A DNA stretch of 29,105 bases from JBELHR01 sp049606855 (GTDB taxonomy: Bacteria > Bacteroidota > Bacteroidia > Flavobacteriales > Flavobacteriaceae): positions 1 through 29,105 of the forward strand of contig JBMYVY010000017.1 in the NCBI GenBank assembly GCA_049606855.1, written 5' to 3'. The translations under genes were made by a program, and so were the position numbers. This document shows, one piece after another, positions 14,510 to 23,508 of the stretch. How positions within the stretch are numbered: position 1 is the stretch's first letter; every line of letters starts with the position of its first letter. Below the pieces are notes generated by a model that saw only the letters and a list, made by a program, of their open reading frames with translations, was not told the origin of the DNA and searched no databases.

Positions 14510-16861
14510 TTATATCGGTGAGCCATCTGGCATTTTGGCGATGACTTTAAATTTATAGTTTGAAAAATCTGATTTCACTTGTTCAATATCTCTCAAGACT
14601 TGCTGGTCATATATTTTCTGTAAATCCTTTGATTTTCGCTTTAACAAAGCAATTTCAACTTGATTTATACTATTCCACACCTGAGCTTGCACTTGGGGCA
14701 TTTGATTGTCTTGTGTAAGTTTGTATAAATGATCCATAACTACAAAATTAATAGTAGTTCTAAGTTCTAAATTATACGATGTTGAATTTGAAGCCAATAA
14801 AGTTTGATTAAGTAATTCATCCAGCACTTGTGAAAGTCCCAAATTACTTTTATCTACACCGTGTTGTTCAACTAATCTGGCCAAACGTTGTTTATTCAAT
14901 AAAAAACTCAAACTGAAATCCGCTGAAGTGGCAGCAGCAGCCATAGGATCAAAGGCTACACCGGTATGTCCCTTAAACGACTCTCTACTTCTGTAATATC
15001 CAAAGGCACGTGGTGGGAATAAATTCGTTATTTGTTCAGGGATTGATAAAAATTCCGGGTCTAAAGTTAATAGCAACCCTTGAAGGGCTTGTTTTTGAAT
15101 ATTCGCAGAAATAACACTTACATTTTCTTGACCGCCATCTTTCACTTGATAAGAATAATCCAAGCCCCCTACAAGTTTGCTCAAAGCTTCAGTTTGATAC
15201 CTGTGATAAAAATAAACGGGTGCAAATGCATCCTCTAATTCTGAATACGGAGTTCCACTTTTAATTACATCTGTGGAAAATTGCTTCATTGCCAATGACC
15301 TTACTTGCTCAACTTCTTTCATTTCCTCAATAGGGTCTTTTCCATTATCCCATAAATGTGCATAAGCATGTGCCCCTCCTGGAGCGCGAGCGTCTGAGTC
15401 AGAAATAAATCGATAACCCGCAGTTGTTGCGTCCAGTAAAATTTGATTAAGCTCCTTTTCGGAATAATCCCCATAGGCGTATTTCGTAGCAATTTTATCC
15501 CATTCCCCTATTCCGGTATCATAAGCCTGAGAAAGATCAATCTTATTATCCTTCACCCTTATCATTGGATGAGGATAATCCATCACCGAGGCTCTGCCGT
15601 TGGAACTCGCTGCAAAATTATGCGAAAATCCCAGGGTATGTCCTACTTCATGAGCAGATAATTGTCTAATTCTTGCCAAAGCCATCTCCATTGCCTGGTC
15701 TCCATTTGCGGTCAATGCATTTCCAATAAGATAATCTTGTCTGATTCGCAATGAACCAAGGGATACATGACCCTTTATAATTTCACCTGTTCTTGGATCG
15801 CTTATTGAAGCACCATAAGACCAACCCCTAGTTGATCGGTGCACCCATTGAATTACGTTATATCTAGTATCTAAAGGATCTACATCTTCAGGTAACATTT
15901 TTACTTGAAATGCATTAATATAACCCGCTGCCTCAAATGCTTGATTCCACCATGAGGCGCCTTCTAGTAGCGCTGATCGCACAGGCTCTGGTGTACCTGG
16001 ATCCAAGTAATAAATAATGGAGTTTACCGCTTCACTTTTCTCTGCTGTCGGATCTTTCTTTTCTAATCGATGACGATTGATATACCGCTTAACTATAGGC
16101 TCATCCACTGGAGTTGAATAATCCATAAAAGACATAAAATTTGAACTTGCTCTTGGATCAAACTTTCTTGGTTCAAAACCATCCTCTGGAAGCTTCACGA
16201 ATGAATGATGCTGGGCCACTGTAATTGACGAGGCGTCTGGGGACACACTCCTCAAAGCCCTCCCGTTTGCCCGGCCTTTAAACGTCAAATACGCATCGAA
16301 TTCTACATTGTTCTCAAAGGCTTTGGTCCGATTTAAATTAAAAGCCGAACGCGATTTATCTAATGAAAAACTCCCTTGATTATTTCCTCCTAATCGATTT
16401 GAAACCCCATGCTCATCTCGAATTAAAAAAGAAGTAGCATCTACTAAATACACTCCATTTTCTTCTTTTTCAACCTTAAATCCATATAATATAGATTTAG
16501 CAAAAGCTTCCTTAATGGATTTACGCTCTGCTTGATTATCTGTAATTGCTCGATAATCCTGATTATCTTGAACCAATAATAACTTATCGCCCCGCTTTTC
16601 AAAATGAACTACAACTCCCCCTCCCAACTGACCTCTATCTAGGCCGATATCATTAGACCCTAGTCCTTCAGAAAGCGCAGAAACATATAAAAAATCTGTA
16701 TCTAATTTATCAACTGCTAGATAAATTTTATCAGAATTGGAATCGTAATAAAAATCAAAAAACCCAGTATACGACTCTATATGATCTTCTTGGTTAAAAA
16801 ATTGTCCAAAAACACTTAATGTAAACAGGTTAAGGAGCAGGAAAAGGCATGTTTTTTTCAT
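14510..16861 (-). CDS. Secreted zinc-dependent metalloprotease (DUF5117/DUF4953 type)
   Basis: 783 aa from the Met at 16861, which begins a signal peptide (MKKTCLFLLLN, cleavage near FGQ, residue 20). The longer reading from 16921 adds 20 residues upstream of the signal and touches the divergent prfB start. The zinc site is HEVGHTLGFSH (H404, E405, H408, H414), an extended metzincin-like HExxHxxGxxH. N-terminal DUF5118/DUF5117 modules (about 25-250) precede the catalytic part, followed by a large helical C-terminal half. Probably periplasmic or surface; substrate unknown. First gene of an operon with threonine aldolase and msrA. Confidence 0.88.
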   Translation of the reverse strand: MKKTCLFLLLNLFTLSVFGQFFNQEDHIESYTGFFDFYYDSNSDKIYLAVDKLDTDFLYVSALSEGLGSNDIGLDRGQLGGGVVVHFEKRGDKLLLVQDNQDYRAITDNQAERKSIKEAFAKSILYGFKVEKEENGVYLVDATSFLIRDEHGVSNRLGGNNQGSFSLDKSRSAFNLNRTKAFENNVEFDAYLTFKGRANGRALRSVSPDASSITVAQHHSFVKLPEDGFEPRKFDPRASSNFMSFMDYSTPVDEPIVKRYINRHRLEKKDPTAEKSEAVNSIIYYLDPGTPEPVRSALLEGASWWNQAFEAAGYINAFQVKMLPEDVDPLDTRYNVIQWVHRSTRGWSYGASISDPRTGEIIKGHVSLGSLRIRQDYLIGNALTANGDQAMEMALARIRQLSAHEVGHTLGFSHNFAASSNGRASVMDYPHPMIRVKDNKIDLSQAYDTGIGEWDKIATKYAYGDYSEKELNQILLDATTAGYRFISDSDARAPGGAHAYAHLWDNGKDPIEEMKEVEQVRSLAMKQFSTDVIKSGTPYSELEDAFAPVYFYHRYQTEALSKLVGGLDYSYQVKDGGQENVSVISANIQKQALQGLLLTLDPEFLSIPEQITNLFPPRAFGYYRSRESFKGHTGVAFDPMAAAATSADFSLSFLLNKQRLARLVEQHGVDKSNLGLSQVLDELLNQTLLASNSTSYNLELRTTINFVVMDHLYKLTQDNQMPQVQAQVWNSINQVEIALLKRKSKDLQKIYDQQVLRDIEQVKSDFSNYKFKVIAKMPDGSPI

Positions 16862-16909
16862 CTCTATTTGAATTAGTGGCTTAAAGCTATAAAAATAATT
16901 GTAAAGTGT

Positions 16910-16917
16910 TATTTTTG
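16910..16917 (+). promoter_or_regulatory. Candidate -7 box of prfB
   Basis: TATTTTTG fits TAnnTTTG exactly and ends 7 bp before the prfB start codon, which would give a leaderless or nearly leaderless mRNA. No good -33 TTTG is seen at 19-21 bp. Confidence 0.4.
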
Positions 16918-16924
16918 CCATACT

Positions 16925-18031
16925 ATGATTACAACAGATCAGTTAAAAAACCTAAAAGAGCGTGTAGAAAAACTGCATAGCTATCTAAATATTGACCGCA
17001 AAAAGATTGAAATAAATAATGAGGAAGAAAAAACCGCTGCTCCAGATTTTTGGAATGATCCAAAAAAAGCGGAACTTATACTGAAAGAATTACGCGGGAA
17101 AAAGCAATGGGTTATAGACTATGATAAAATTGTAGCTCAAATTGATGATTTAGAGGTGCTTTATGAATTCGCAAAAGAAGACCCCGATTCAGAAACAGAA
17201 CTTAATTCACTGTTTCAAGAGACCCTAGGTTTACTGGAGGAAGTTGAATTTAGAAATATGCTGTCTACGGAAGGAGATAACCTCAGTGCGGTTCTGCAAA
17301 TAACTGCAGGCGCAGGAGGAACGGAAAGTTGTGATTGGGCAGCTATGCTTCTCAGGATGTATCAAATGTGGTGCGACAAGAAAGGATACAAAGTCAAAAC
17401 CCTAAATTATCAAGAAGGCGATGTGGCCGGAGTTAAAACGGTGAGCATTGAAATTGAAGGAGAATACGCTTTTGGTTATTTAAAGGGAGAAAATGGAGTT
17501 CATCGATTGGTTAGAATATCTCCTTTCGATTCCAATGCAAAAAGACATACTTCCTTTGCATCGGTGTATGTTTATCCTTTAGTTGATGACAGTATCGAAA
17601 TTGAAATTGACCCCTCAGAAATCACCTGGGAGACCTTTAGAAGTTCTGGAGCAGGTGGTCAGGGAGTAAATAAGATTGAAACGGCTGTAAGACTTAGACA
17701 TAAATCTTCAGGTATTGTCGTAGAGAACCAAGAAACGCGGTCTCAATTAGAAAATAAAAACAAAGCGTTACAATTATTAAAGTCCCAATTGTATGAAATA
17801 GAGCTGCAAAAGAAGTTGTCTAAGAGAGCGGAAATTGAAGCAGATAAAAAGAAAATCGATTTTGGATCACAAATTAGAAATTATGTAATGCATCCATATA
17901 AATTGGTCAAAGACGTCCGAACAGCGCATGAGACAGGAAATGTCGACGATGTTATGAATGGAAATATCGATGGGTTTTTAAAAGCCTTTTTAATGATCGA
18001 TGGGCAACAAGAACAAGATAATCAACTATAA
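16925..18031 (+). CDS. prfB: Peptide chain release factor 2, no programmed frameshift
   Basis: 368 aa in one open frame. The stop-codon recognition tripeptide SPF (199-201) marks RF2 (UAA/UGA), and the catalytic GGQ (244-246, in SGAGGQGVNK) triggers peptide release. In many bacteria prfB needs a +1 frameshift at an in-frame UGA after a Leu codon near residue 25. Here the corresponding region reads HSYLNID (residues 18-24, codons CTA AAT ATT GAC) with no stop, so the autoregulatory frameshift is absent. The stop codon overlaps the next start (TAATG). Confidence 0.96.
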   Translation: MITTDQLKNLKERVEKLHSYLNIDRKKIEINNEEEKTAAPDFWNDPKKAELILKELRGKKQWVIDYDKIVAQIDDLEVLYEFAKEDPDSETELNSLFQETLGLLEEVEFRNMLSTEGDNLSAVLQITAGAGGTESCDWAAMLLRMYQMWCDKKGYKVKTLNYQEGDVAGVKTVSIEIEGEYAFGYLKGENGVHRLVRISPFDSNAKRHTSFASVYVYPLVDDSIEIEIDPSEITWETFRSSGAGGQGVNKIETAVRLRHKSSGIVVENQETRSQLENKNKALQLLKSQLYEIELQKKLSKRAEIEADKKKIDFGSQIRNYVMHPYKLVKDVRTAHETGNVDDVMNGNIDGFLKAFLMIDGQQEQDNQL

Positions 18032-18642
18032 TGAAAATAGATACAATACTTTTTGACCTCGGAGGAGTTCTAGTAGACTGGAGCCCTATGAATGTTTATA
18101 AAAATGTCTTTGACTCTCAAGAAAAAGCACAATGGTTTCTTGATAATGTCTGCACCATGGATTGGAATGACCAGCAAGATGGAGGCAGGTTAATTGCCGA
18201 TGGGGTGGCTCAAAAGATTAAAGAATACCCCGAATACAAGGAACAAATTGAATTGTACTATGAAAAATGGCACGAAATGTTCCTTGGAATTTTTGAATCA
18301 GCAGTTGATGTTCAACAGGCCTTAATCGCTAATCCAGATTATAAGGTTTATGCATTGACCAATTGGTGCGCTGAAAAATGGGACAAAGCCTTAGAACTCT
18401 TTCCTTTTTTCAAAGATTTCGATGGCGTTGTAGTCTCTGGTGAAGTAAAAATGAGAAAACCACATGATGACATTTACGAATATACTTTCAAAACATTAAA
18501 AATCGATCCTAAAAAAACGGTTTATATCGATGATAACCCTGCAAATATTGAGGCAGGAAAACTAAATCATTTACACTGTGTTCATTGTACAGACCCGAAT
18601 AACTTGAAAGAAGAACTGGAAAAATTTGACGTGGAAATATGA
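18031..18642 (+). CDS. HAD-family phosphatase, YihX-like
   Basis: 203 aa. HAD motif I is FDLGGVLVD (residues 8-16), with Asp followed by LGG as in YihX-type sugar phosphatases. Motif II is ALTNWC, the lysine is in MRKPHDDIY, and motif IV is YIDDNPANI. Expected cytoplasmic phosphatase on a small phosphorylated metabolite; substrate unknown. Translationally coupled to prfB (one-base overlap) and to the ArsC-like gene (ATGA overlap). Confidence 0.88.
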   Translation: MKIDTILFDLGGVLVDWSPMNVYKNVFDSQEKAQWFLDNVCTMDWNDQQDGGRLIADGVAQKIKEYPEYKEQIELYYEKWHEMFLGIFESAVDVQQALIANPDYKVYALTNWCAEKWDKALELFPFFKDFDGVVVSGEVKMRKPHDDIYEYTFKTLKIDPKKTVYIDDNPANIEAGKLNHLHCVHCTDPNNLKEELEKFDVEI

Positions 18643-18980
18643 TAAAAATATACCATAACCCAAGATGTACCAAAAGTAGACAAGGACTTGCCTATTTAGA
18701 AGCAAAATCAATTCAACCTGAAATTATAAAGTATTTAGATCGAGGATTAACGACAGAGGAACTAAAAGACATCCTTTTAAAATTAAACTATTCTCCGCTA
18801 GAGCTAATTCGGAAAAATGAAGCCATTTGGAAGTCTGACTACAAGGGCAAAGAACTTAGTGACCAGCAGATCATACAGAGTATGGTTGATCACCCAAAAT
18901 TGATGGAACGACCAATTATAATAAATGGAAATAAAGCCGTGGTGGGTAGACCCACAGAAAAAATTGAAGAAATTTTATAA
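18639..18980 (+). CDS. ArsC-family (Spx/ArsC-like) reductase
   Basis: 113 aa. Thioredoxin-like fold with the single catalytic Cys in YHNPRCTKSRQGL (C10) and the C-terminal MERPIIINGNKAVVGRP loop. This is the glutaredoxin-dependent ArsC/YfgD type. True arsenate reduction is uncertain, because no arsenite pump or ArsR is nearby and many family members are general thiol oxidoreductases. Last gene of the prfB operon. Confidence 0.85.
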   Translation: MIKIYHNPRCTKSRQGLAYLEAKSIQPEIIKYLDRGLTTEELKDILLKLNYSPLELIRKNEAIWKSDYKGKELSDQQIIQSMVDHPKLMERPIIINGNKAVVGRPTEKIEEIL

Positions 18981-19006
18981 CCTTGTTAACAAACAAGGTT
19001 TTTTTT
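18979..19006 (+). terminator. Intrinsic terminator of the prfB operon
   Basis: Stem AACCTTGTT (18979-18987) / AACAAGGTT (18992-19000) with a 4-nt loop and a T-run. It directly follows the stop codon of the ArsC-like gene. Confidence 0.9.
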
Positions 19007-19092
19007 ATTTAACATAGTTTAACAATCCACCACTTAAACTAATAGTTAAATTCGCTGTCTAAGTTCCAAACAAGCTAACAATTAATTGATTT

Positions 19093-21570
19093 ATGAAACT
19101 CAAACAACTATTGATCTGTAGTTTAATTTTCTTTGCCTTTTCTCTAAACGCTCAGAAAAAATCTACGGTCACAGCAAGTGGAATTGTAATGGACGGAAGT
19201 ACGGGAATTCCACTTGAGTATGCTACTATAGTCTTAACACCACAAGAAGGGCAAAAATTACACGGGGGTATTACGGATACCCAAGGTAAATTCAACATTG
19301 ATTTACCTGCTGGCTTGTATAAAATGTCGATTGAATTTATTTCATTCAAAACCCTCACATTTGACAATGTAGACCTTACTACTAATAAAGATTTTGGTGT
19401 CATTACACTTCAAGAAGATGCAAATACCCTAGACGAGGTGGAAATTGTAGCTGAAAAATCTACTGTAGACATTAGGCTTGATAAGAGAATATACAACGTC
19501 GGTGCCGATATGACAATTAAAGGAGGTACCGCTTCAGATGTTTTAGACAATGTCCCTTCAGTTACGGTTGATGTTGATGGCGCAGTTAGTCTAAGAGGAA
19601 ATGATAATGTTAGAATACTTATAAACGGAAAACCTTCTGGACTTGTTGGTTTATCTACAACTGATGTACTTAGGCAATTGCCTGCAGATGCCATTGAAAA
19701 GGTTGAAGTAATCACCAGCCCTTCAGCACGATACGAAGCAGAAGGAACTGGAGGTATATTAAATATTATTTTGAGAAAAGGAAAAGCTGAAGGCTTCAAT
19801 GCTTCTGTTAATGTTTCAGGAGGTTACCCTGAATTGTATTCCGGTTCAGCCAACGTTAATTACAGGGCCAAAAAGTATAATATTTTTTCAAATTTTGGAT
19901 ATAGAAAAACAGATGCCCCTGGGTATTCATATAACGACTTGACCTATTTCAATCAAGATGGGTCGGTTAATAACTATAGATCAGAATATACAGATTGGAC
20001 AAGAAATAGATATTCCAACAACAATAATCTAGGGATTGAATATTACATTAATGATCATAGCTCAATCACAGCAGGTATACTTTATCGTCTTTCTGGAGGA
20101 AATCGCTACAGTGTAAACCAGCAAAAAAGATACGACCTCTCATATACGGAAACGGACTATAAAGAGAGAATTCAAGATGAGGACAGTGATCAAAATCTAG
20201 TTGAGTATTCATTAAACTACACCAATGACTTTGACAATGATAGCCAATTAACGGCAGCTTTTAGATATGAAACTTCCTCGGAGGATGAATATGCTGATAT
20301 TCAAGATGTCGTATATGTAGGTACAGATCCTGATACTCAAGAAAGAAACACTACAGAGAATAGTAGAGAAGAAATGCTATTGCAGTTAGATTATACCAGT
20401 CCCATTGGAGAGTTAAGTCAATTTGAGGCTGGATATAGAAGTACTTTTACCAACAATCTTACAGATTACCTCGTTGAAATCAACGAAAACGGAGAATGGG
20501 TTAATGATACGGATTTTTCAAATGTCTTAGATTTTACTCAAAATGTTCATGCAGCATATTTGCAGTACGGATCTAAATATGAGCATTTCAACTACCTATT
20601 GGGGCTTAGGGCAGAATATACGTATATAGATATTGACCTTAAGACCACCAACGAACAATCAGAGAAAAATTATGCAAATCTGTTCCCAACCTTAAACCTT
20701 GGGTATGAGTTTAATGATTCTTCTTCGATAATTTTTGGTTATTCTAAGCGTATAAGAAGACCGAGATCTTGGTTTTTGAACCCTTTCCCTTCAAGAACAT
20801 CTGAAACAAACTACTTCAGTGGGAATGTTGACTTAGATCCTACAATCACGAGTTCTTTTGATTTAGGAGTCTTGCATCAATGGAAATCAAACACGGTTAA
20901 CGCTTCAGTTTACATGAATCATTCAACTGATGCGATTGAATTTGTTTTTGAGGAAACCGGGGAAACTATTAATGGTGTTCCTGTAACGCGCAGGTATCCT
21001 ATTAACTTAGCGACAGAAGATCGTATAGGAGTTGAATTAACTTCACGCCATACGCTTGCAAAATGGTTGAGGTTGAATAACTCATTCAACTTTTTCCGAT
21101 TTACAAAAGATGGAGATTACACTTACATAAATTCTGAAGGGGAAGAAATCTATCAAAATTTTGACGCTCAAGACAACTCATGGTTCTTTAGATTAAATGC
21201 TATAGTTAAATTACCTGCAGAAATAGATTGGCAAACGAATTTTTCTTATCGCTCTGCTTCCTCTACTGCTCAATCAGACCGAGATGGCATGTACAGTGTG
21301 AACCTTGCTTTTTCTAGAGACATCCTTAAAAAGAATGGAACACTTGCTTTAAATGTAAGTGATTTATTGAATTCACGTAAAAGACAAATGACCACAACCA
21401 CTTATGATTCCACCACTGGATTACCTACAATCACCAATGAGTCGGACATGATGTGGAGACAAAGACAAACTACTTTAACATTTACCTATCGTTTTAAACA
21501 AAAGAAAAAACGAGGAAGACCTTCAGGAGGATATGATGGAGGTGACATGGAAATGCAAGGTCAACCATAA
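19093..21570 (+). CDS. TonB-dependent receptor, outer-membrane beta-barrel family
   Basis: 825 aa. Signal peptide (cleavage after NAQ, about residue 21), then a CarboxypepD_reg-like domain (about 25-110: TASGIVMDGSTGIPLEYATIVL). Next a plug-like region (about 115-230, with VLDNVPSVTVDVDGAVSLRG and EVITSPSARYEAEGTGGILNII), then a long OMP_b-brl_3-type barrel ending in TLTFTYRF. The polar tail after it (KKKRGRPSGG) is unusual for the last strand. I see no typical TonB box. Substrate unknown; no SusD partner or metal genes are nearby. Monocistronic, bounded by terminators. Confidence 0.9.
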   Translation: MKLKQLLICSLIFFAFSLNAQKKSTVTASGIVMDGSTGIPLEYATIVLTPQEGQKLHGGITDTQGKFNIDLPAGLYKMSIEFISFKTLTFDNVDLTTNKDFGVITLQEDANTLDEVEIVAEKSTVDIRLDKRIYNVGADMTIKGGTASDVLDNVPSVTVDVDGAVSLRGNDNVRILINGKPSGLVGLSTTDVLRQLPADAIEKVEVITSPSARYEAEGTGGILNIILRKGKAEGFNASVNVSGGYPELYSGSANVNYRAKKYNIFSNFGYRKTDAPGYSYNDLTYFNQDGSVNNYRSEYTDWTRNRYSNNNNLGIEYYINDHSSITAGILYRLSGGNRYSVNQQKRYDLSYTETDYKERIQDEDSDQNLVEYSLNYTNDFDNDSQLTAAFRYETSSEDEYADIQDVVYVGTDPDTQERNTTENSREEMLLQLDYTSPIGELSQFEAGYRSTFTNNLTDYLVEINENGEWVNDTDFSNVLDFTQNVHAAYLQYGSKYEHFNYLLGLRAEYTYIDIDLKTTNEQSEKNYANLFPTLNLGYEFNDSSSIIFGYSKRIRRPRSWFLNPFPSRTSETNYFSGNVDLDPTITSSFDLGVLHQWKSNTVNASVYMNHSTDAIEFVFEETGETINGVPVTRRYPINLATEDRIGVELTSRHTLAKWLRLNNSFNFFRFTKDGDYTYINSEGEEIYQNFDAQDNSWFFRLNAIVKLPAEIDWQTNFSYRSASSTAQSDRDGMYSVNLAFSRDILKKNGTLALNVSDLLNSRKRQMTTTTYDSTTGLPTITNESDMMWRQRQTTLTFTYRFKQKKKRGRPSGGYDGGDMEMQGQP

Positions 21571-21572
21571 AC

Positions 21573-21610
21573 AAAAAAAGCACTGCAATATTTGCAGTGC
21601 TTTTTTTTTA
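21573..21610 (+). terminator. Intrinsic terminator of the TonB-dependent receptor
   Basis: AGCACTGCAA / TTGCAGTGCT stem with a very short AT loop, preceded by an A-run and followed by a run of nine T. The A-run on the other side would also let it stop the minus-strand small membrane protein gene. Confidence 0.9.
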
Positions 21611-21646
21611 TACTTTATCTGGCAAAGATTTTATTATAAAAATCTG

Positions 21647-21802
21647 TTATGCCTTATTCTCCTTGCGTAATTTAATATTCTCTATTACAGTACCTGTAAT
21701 CCAATACGGAACTACAAAGGTCAAAAGGAAGATTAACAACCAAAATCCCGCTGTAAAGACGAAAAGGAATAATAAAAAACCTAAAAATGTAGCGATTTCC
21801 AT
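21647..21802 (-). CDS. Small two-helix membrane protein
   Basis: About 51 aa from the Met at 21802: MEIATFLGFLLFLFVF, a second hydrophobic stretch (FWLLIFLLTFVVPYWITG) and a charged tail (KLRKENKA). Positive charges at the end suggest a cytoplasmic C-terminus. I do not recognise the family. The opposite strand also has an open frame (21597-21863), but it starts in a terminator and has poor, Lys/Asn-rich composition, so this strand is the better candidate. Confidence 0.45.
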   Translation of the reverse strand: MEIATFLGFLLFLFVFTAGFWLLIFLLTFVVPYWITGTVIENIKLRKENKA

Positions 21803-21905
21803 AATAAAATTGATTCGTTTAATTATTTGCACAAAAATAAAATTAATTTTCATTTTGCCCTAATCCTTTTCTTTATTTTTTTTATTTCAGTTCCTTCTAA
21901 TTCGT

Positions 21906-21913
21906 AACTTTGT
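21906..21913 (+). promoter_or_regulatory. fumC promoter -7 box
   Basis: TAACTTTG fits TAnnTTTG exactly, 30 bp before the fumC start. The -33 region about 20 bp upstream has only TTTA. Confidence 0.65.
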
Positions 21914-21943
21914 GGCACAACAGAAACTTAAATCCAAATTAAT

Positions 21944-23344
21944 ATGAAATATCGCATTGAAAAAGATACTATGGGGGAGGTAAAAGTACCTGCTGACAAG
22001 TATTGGGGTGCACAAACTGAACGATCAAGAAATAATTTTAAAATTGGACCAGCAGGTTCAATGCCTATTGAAATTATCAGAGGTTTTGCCTATTTAAAAA
22101 AAGCTGCTGCTCACGCTAATTGTGATTTAGGTGTTCTCAATGAAGAAAAGCGCGATTTAATCTCTCAAGTTTGCGATGAAATTCTAGAAGGAAAATTGGA
22201 TGATCAATTTCCTCTGGTGATTTGGCAAACGGGGTCAGGGACTCAATCCAACATGAACTGTAATGAAGTAATTGCTAATCGTGCACAAGAACTAGCAGGA
22301 AGAGTAATCGGTGAAGGAGAAAAGGTCATTCAACCTAATGATGATGTGAACAAATCGCAATCATCAAATGACACTTTCCCTACTGGGATGCATATTGCTT
22401 GTTATAAAATGATTTTAGAGACGACCATTCCCGGAGTAGAGCAACTGAGAAATACCTTCAAGGCGAAATCTGCAGAATTTAAAGATGTCGTTAAAATTGG
22501 TCGTACCCACTTAATGGATGCAACTCCCTTGACTTTAGGTCAAGAATTTTCAGGTTATGTGTCTCAACTAGATCATGGCCTAAAAGCTTTAAAAAACACT
22601 TTGGCCCACCTTAGCGAATTAGCTCTAGGAGGAACTGCTGTGGGAACAGGTTTAAACACCCCTGAAGGATACGATATTCTAGTGGCAAGTAAAATCGCAG
22701 AGTTCACTGAATTACCTTTTATAACGGCGGAGAATAAGTTTGAAGCACTTGCAGCTCATGATGCTATCGTAGAATCGCATGGAGCTCTTAAACAACTTGC
22801 CGTTAGTTTAAATAAAATTGGAAATGACATCCGTATGATGGCTTCGGGGCCGCGTTCGGGAATTGGGGAATTGATTATTCCAGCGAACGAACCTGGTTCG
22901 TCAATTATGCCTGGAAAAGTAAACCCTACTCAATGTGAGGCACTAACTATGGTTTGTGCTCAAGTAATGGGTAATGATGTTGCAATTACTGTAGGAGGAA
23001 CTCAAGGTCATTACGAATTGAATGTTTTCAAACCTGTCATGGCTGCTAACCTTTTAGAGTCTGCTAGGTTGATTGGAGACGCTTGTGTTTCTTTCGATGA
23101 GCATTGTGCTTCAGGTATTGAACCAAATAGAGCACGTATACAAGAGTTGGTAAATAATTCATTGATGCTCGTCACTGCTTTAAATACAAAAATTGGTTAT
23201 TACAAAGCCGCAGAAATAGCAAATACCGCTCATCAAAATGGTACCACTTTAAAAGAAGAGGCTATTAGACTCGGTTATGTAACTCCAGAAGAATACGACT
23301 TATGGGTTGTTCCTTCAAATATGACCGGAAGTTTAAAGAAATAG
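21944..23344 (+). CDS. fumC: Fumarate hydratase, class II
   Basis: 466 aa, the usual length for FumC. Signatures: SGTQSNMNCNEVIANRA (active-site region, from about residue 104), GRTHLMDATPLTLGQE, and the superfamily signature GSSIMPGKVNP. Catalyses fumarate to malate in the TCA cycle without an iron-sulfur cluster. Monocistronic, with its own promoter and terminator. Confidence 0.97.
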   Translation: MKYRIEKDTMGEVKVPADKYWGAQTERSRNNFKIGPAGSMPIEIIRGFAYLKKAAAHANCDLGVLNEEKRDLISQVCDEILEGKLDDQFPLVIWQTGSGTQSNMNCNEVIANRAQELAGRVIGEGEKVIQPNDDVNKSQSSNDTFPTGMHIACYKMILETTIPGVEQLRNTFKAKSAEFKDVVKIGRTHLMDATPLTLGQEFSGYVSQLDHGLKALKNTLAHLSELALGGTAVGTGLNTPEGYDILVASKIAEFTELPFITAENKFEALAAHDAIVESHGALKQLAVSLNKIGNDIRMMASGPRSGIGELIIPANEPGSSIMPGKVNPTQCEALTMVCAQVMGNDVAITVGGTQGHYELNVFKPVMAANLLESARLIGDACVSFDEHCASGIEPNRARIQELVNNSLMLVTALNTKIGYYKAAEIANTAHQNGTTLKEEAIRLGYVTPEEYDLWVVPSNMTGSLKK

Positions 23345-23360
23345 CATTATCCTTAAAAAC

Positions 23361-23397
23361 AAAAAAACCGACACTTTAATAAAGTGTCGGTTTTTTT
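23361..23397. terminator. Bidirectional terminator after fumC
   Basis: CCGACACTTT (23368-23377) / AAAGTGTCGG (23381-23390) with a 3-nt loop, flanked by seven A and seven T. It serves fumC and can back up the rpmE2 terminator from the other side. Confidence 0.93.
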
Positions 23398-23419
23398 ATA
23401 TTCATGAATTCAGAAACAT

Positions 23420-23453
23420 AAAAAAATCTTCCGCCAAAGAGACAGAAGATTTT
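23420..23453 (-). terminator. Intrinsic terminator of rpmE2
   Basis: On the minus strand AAAATCTTC and GAAGATTTT form a 9-bp stem with a 13-nt loop, followed by a T-run. It lies about 55 bp after the rpmE2 stop. Apart from this and the fumC terminator, I see nothing else between fumC and rpmE2. Confidence 0.75.
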
Positions 23454-23508
23454 CATTGCCATATAATTTGAATGGGCTATAAACCTATCCAATAATATTG
23501 TGAAGCGA

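Noticed and set aside
18639..18980. Arsenic resistance locus
   Set aside because: Only an ArsC-family gene is present, with no ArsR, ArsB/Acr3 or ArsA nearby; a general thiol reductase role is as likely.
19093..21570. SusC-type polysaccharide utilisation receptor
   Set aside because: No SusD, glycoside hydrolase or sensor gene beside it, and the barrel fits the OMP_b-brl_3 type rather than SusC.
21597..21863. Plus-strand open frame of 88 codons between receptor and fumC
   Set aside because: Begins in the T-run of the receptor terminator and is Lys/Asn/Ile-rich without a recognisable pattern; the opposite strand has a better membrane-protein frame.
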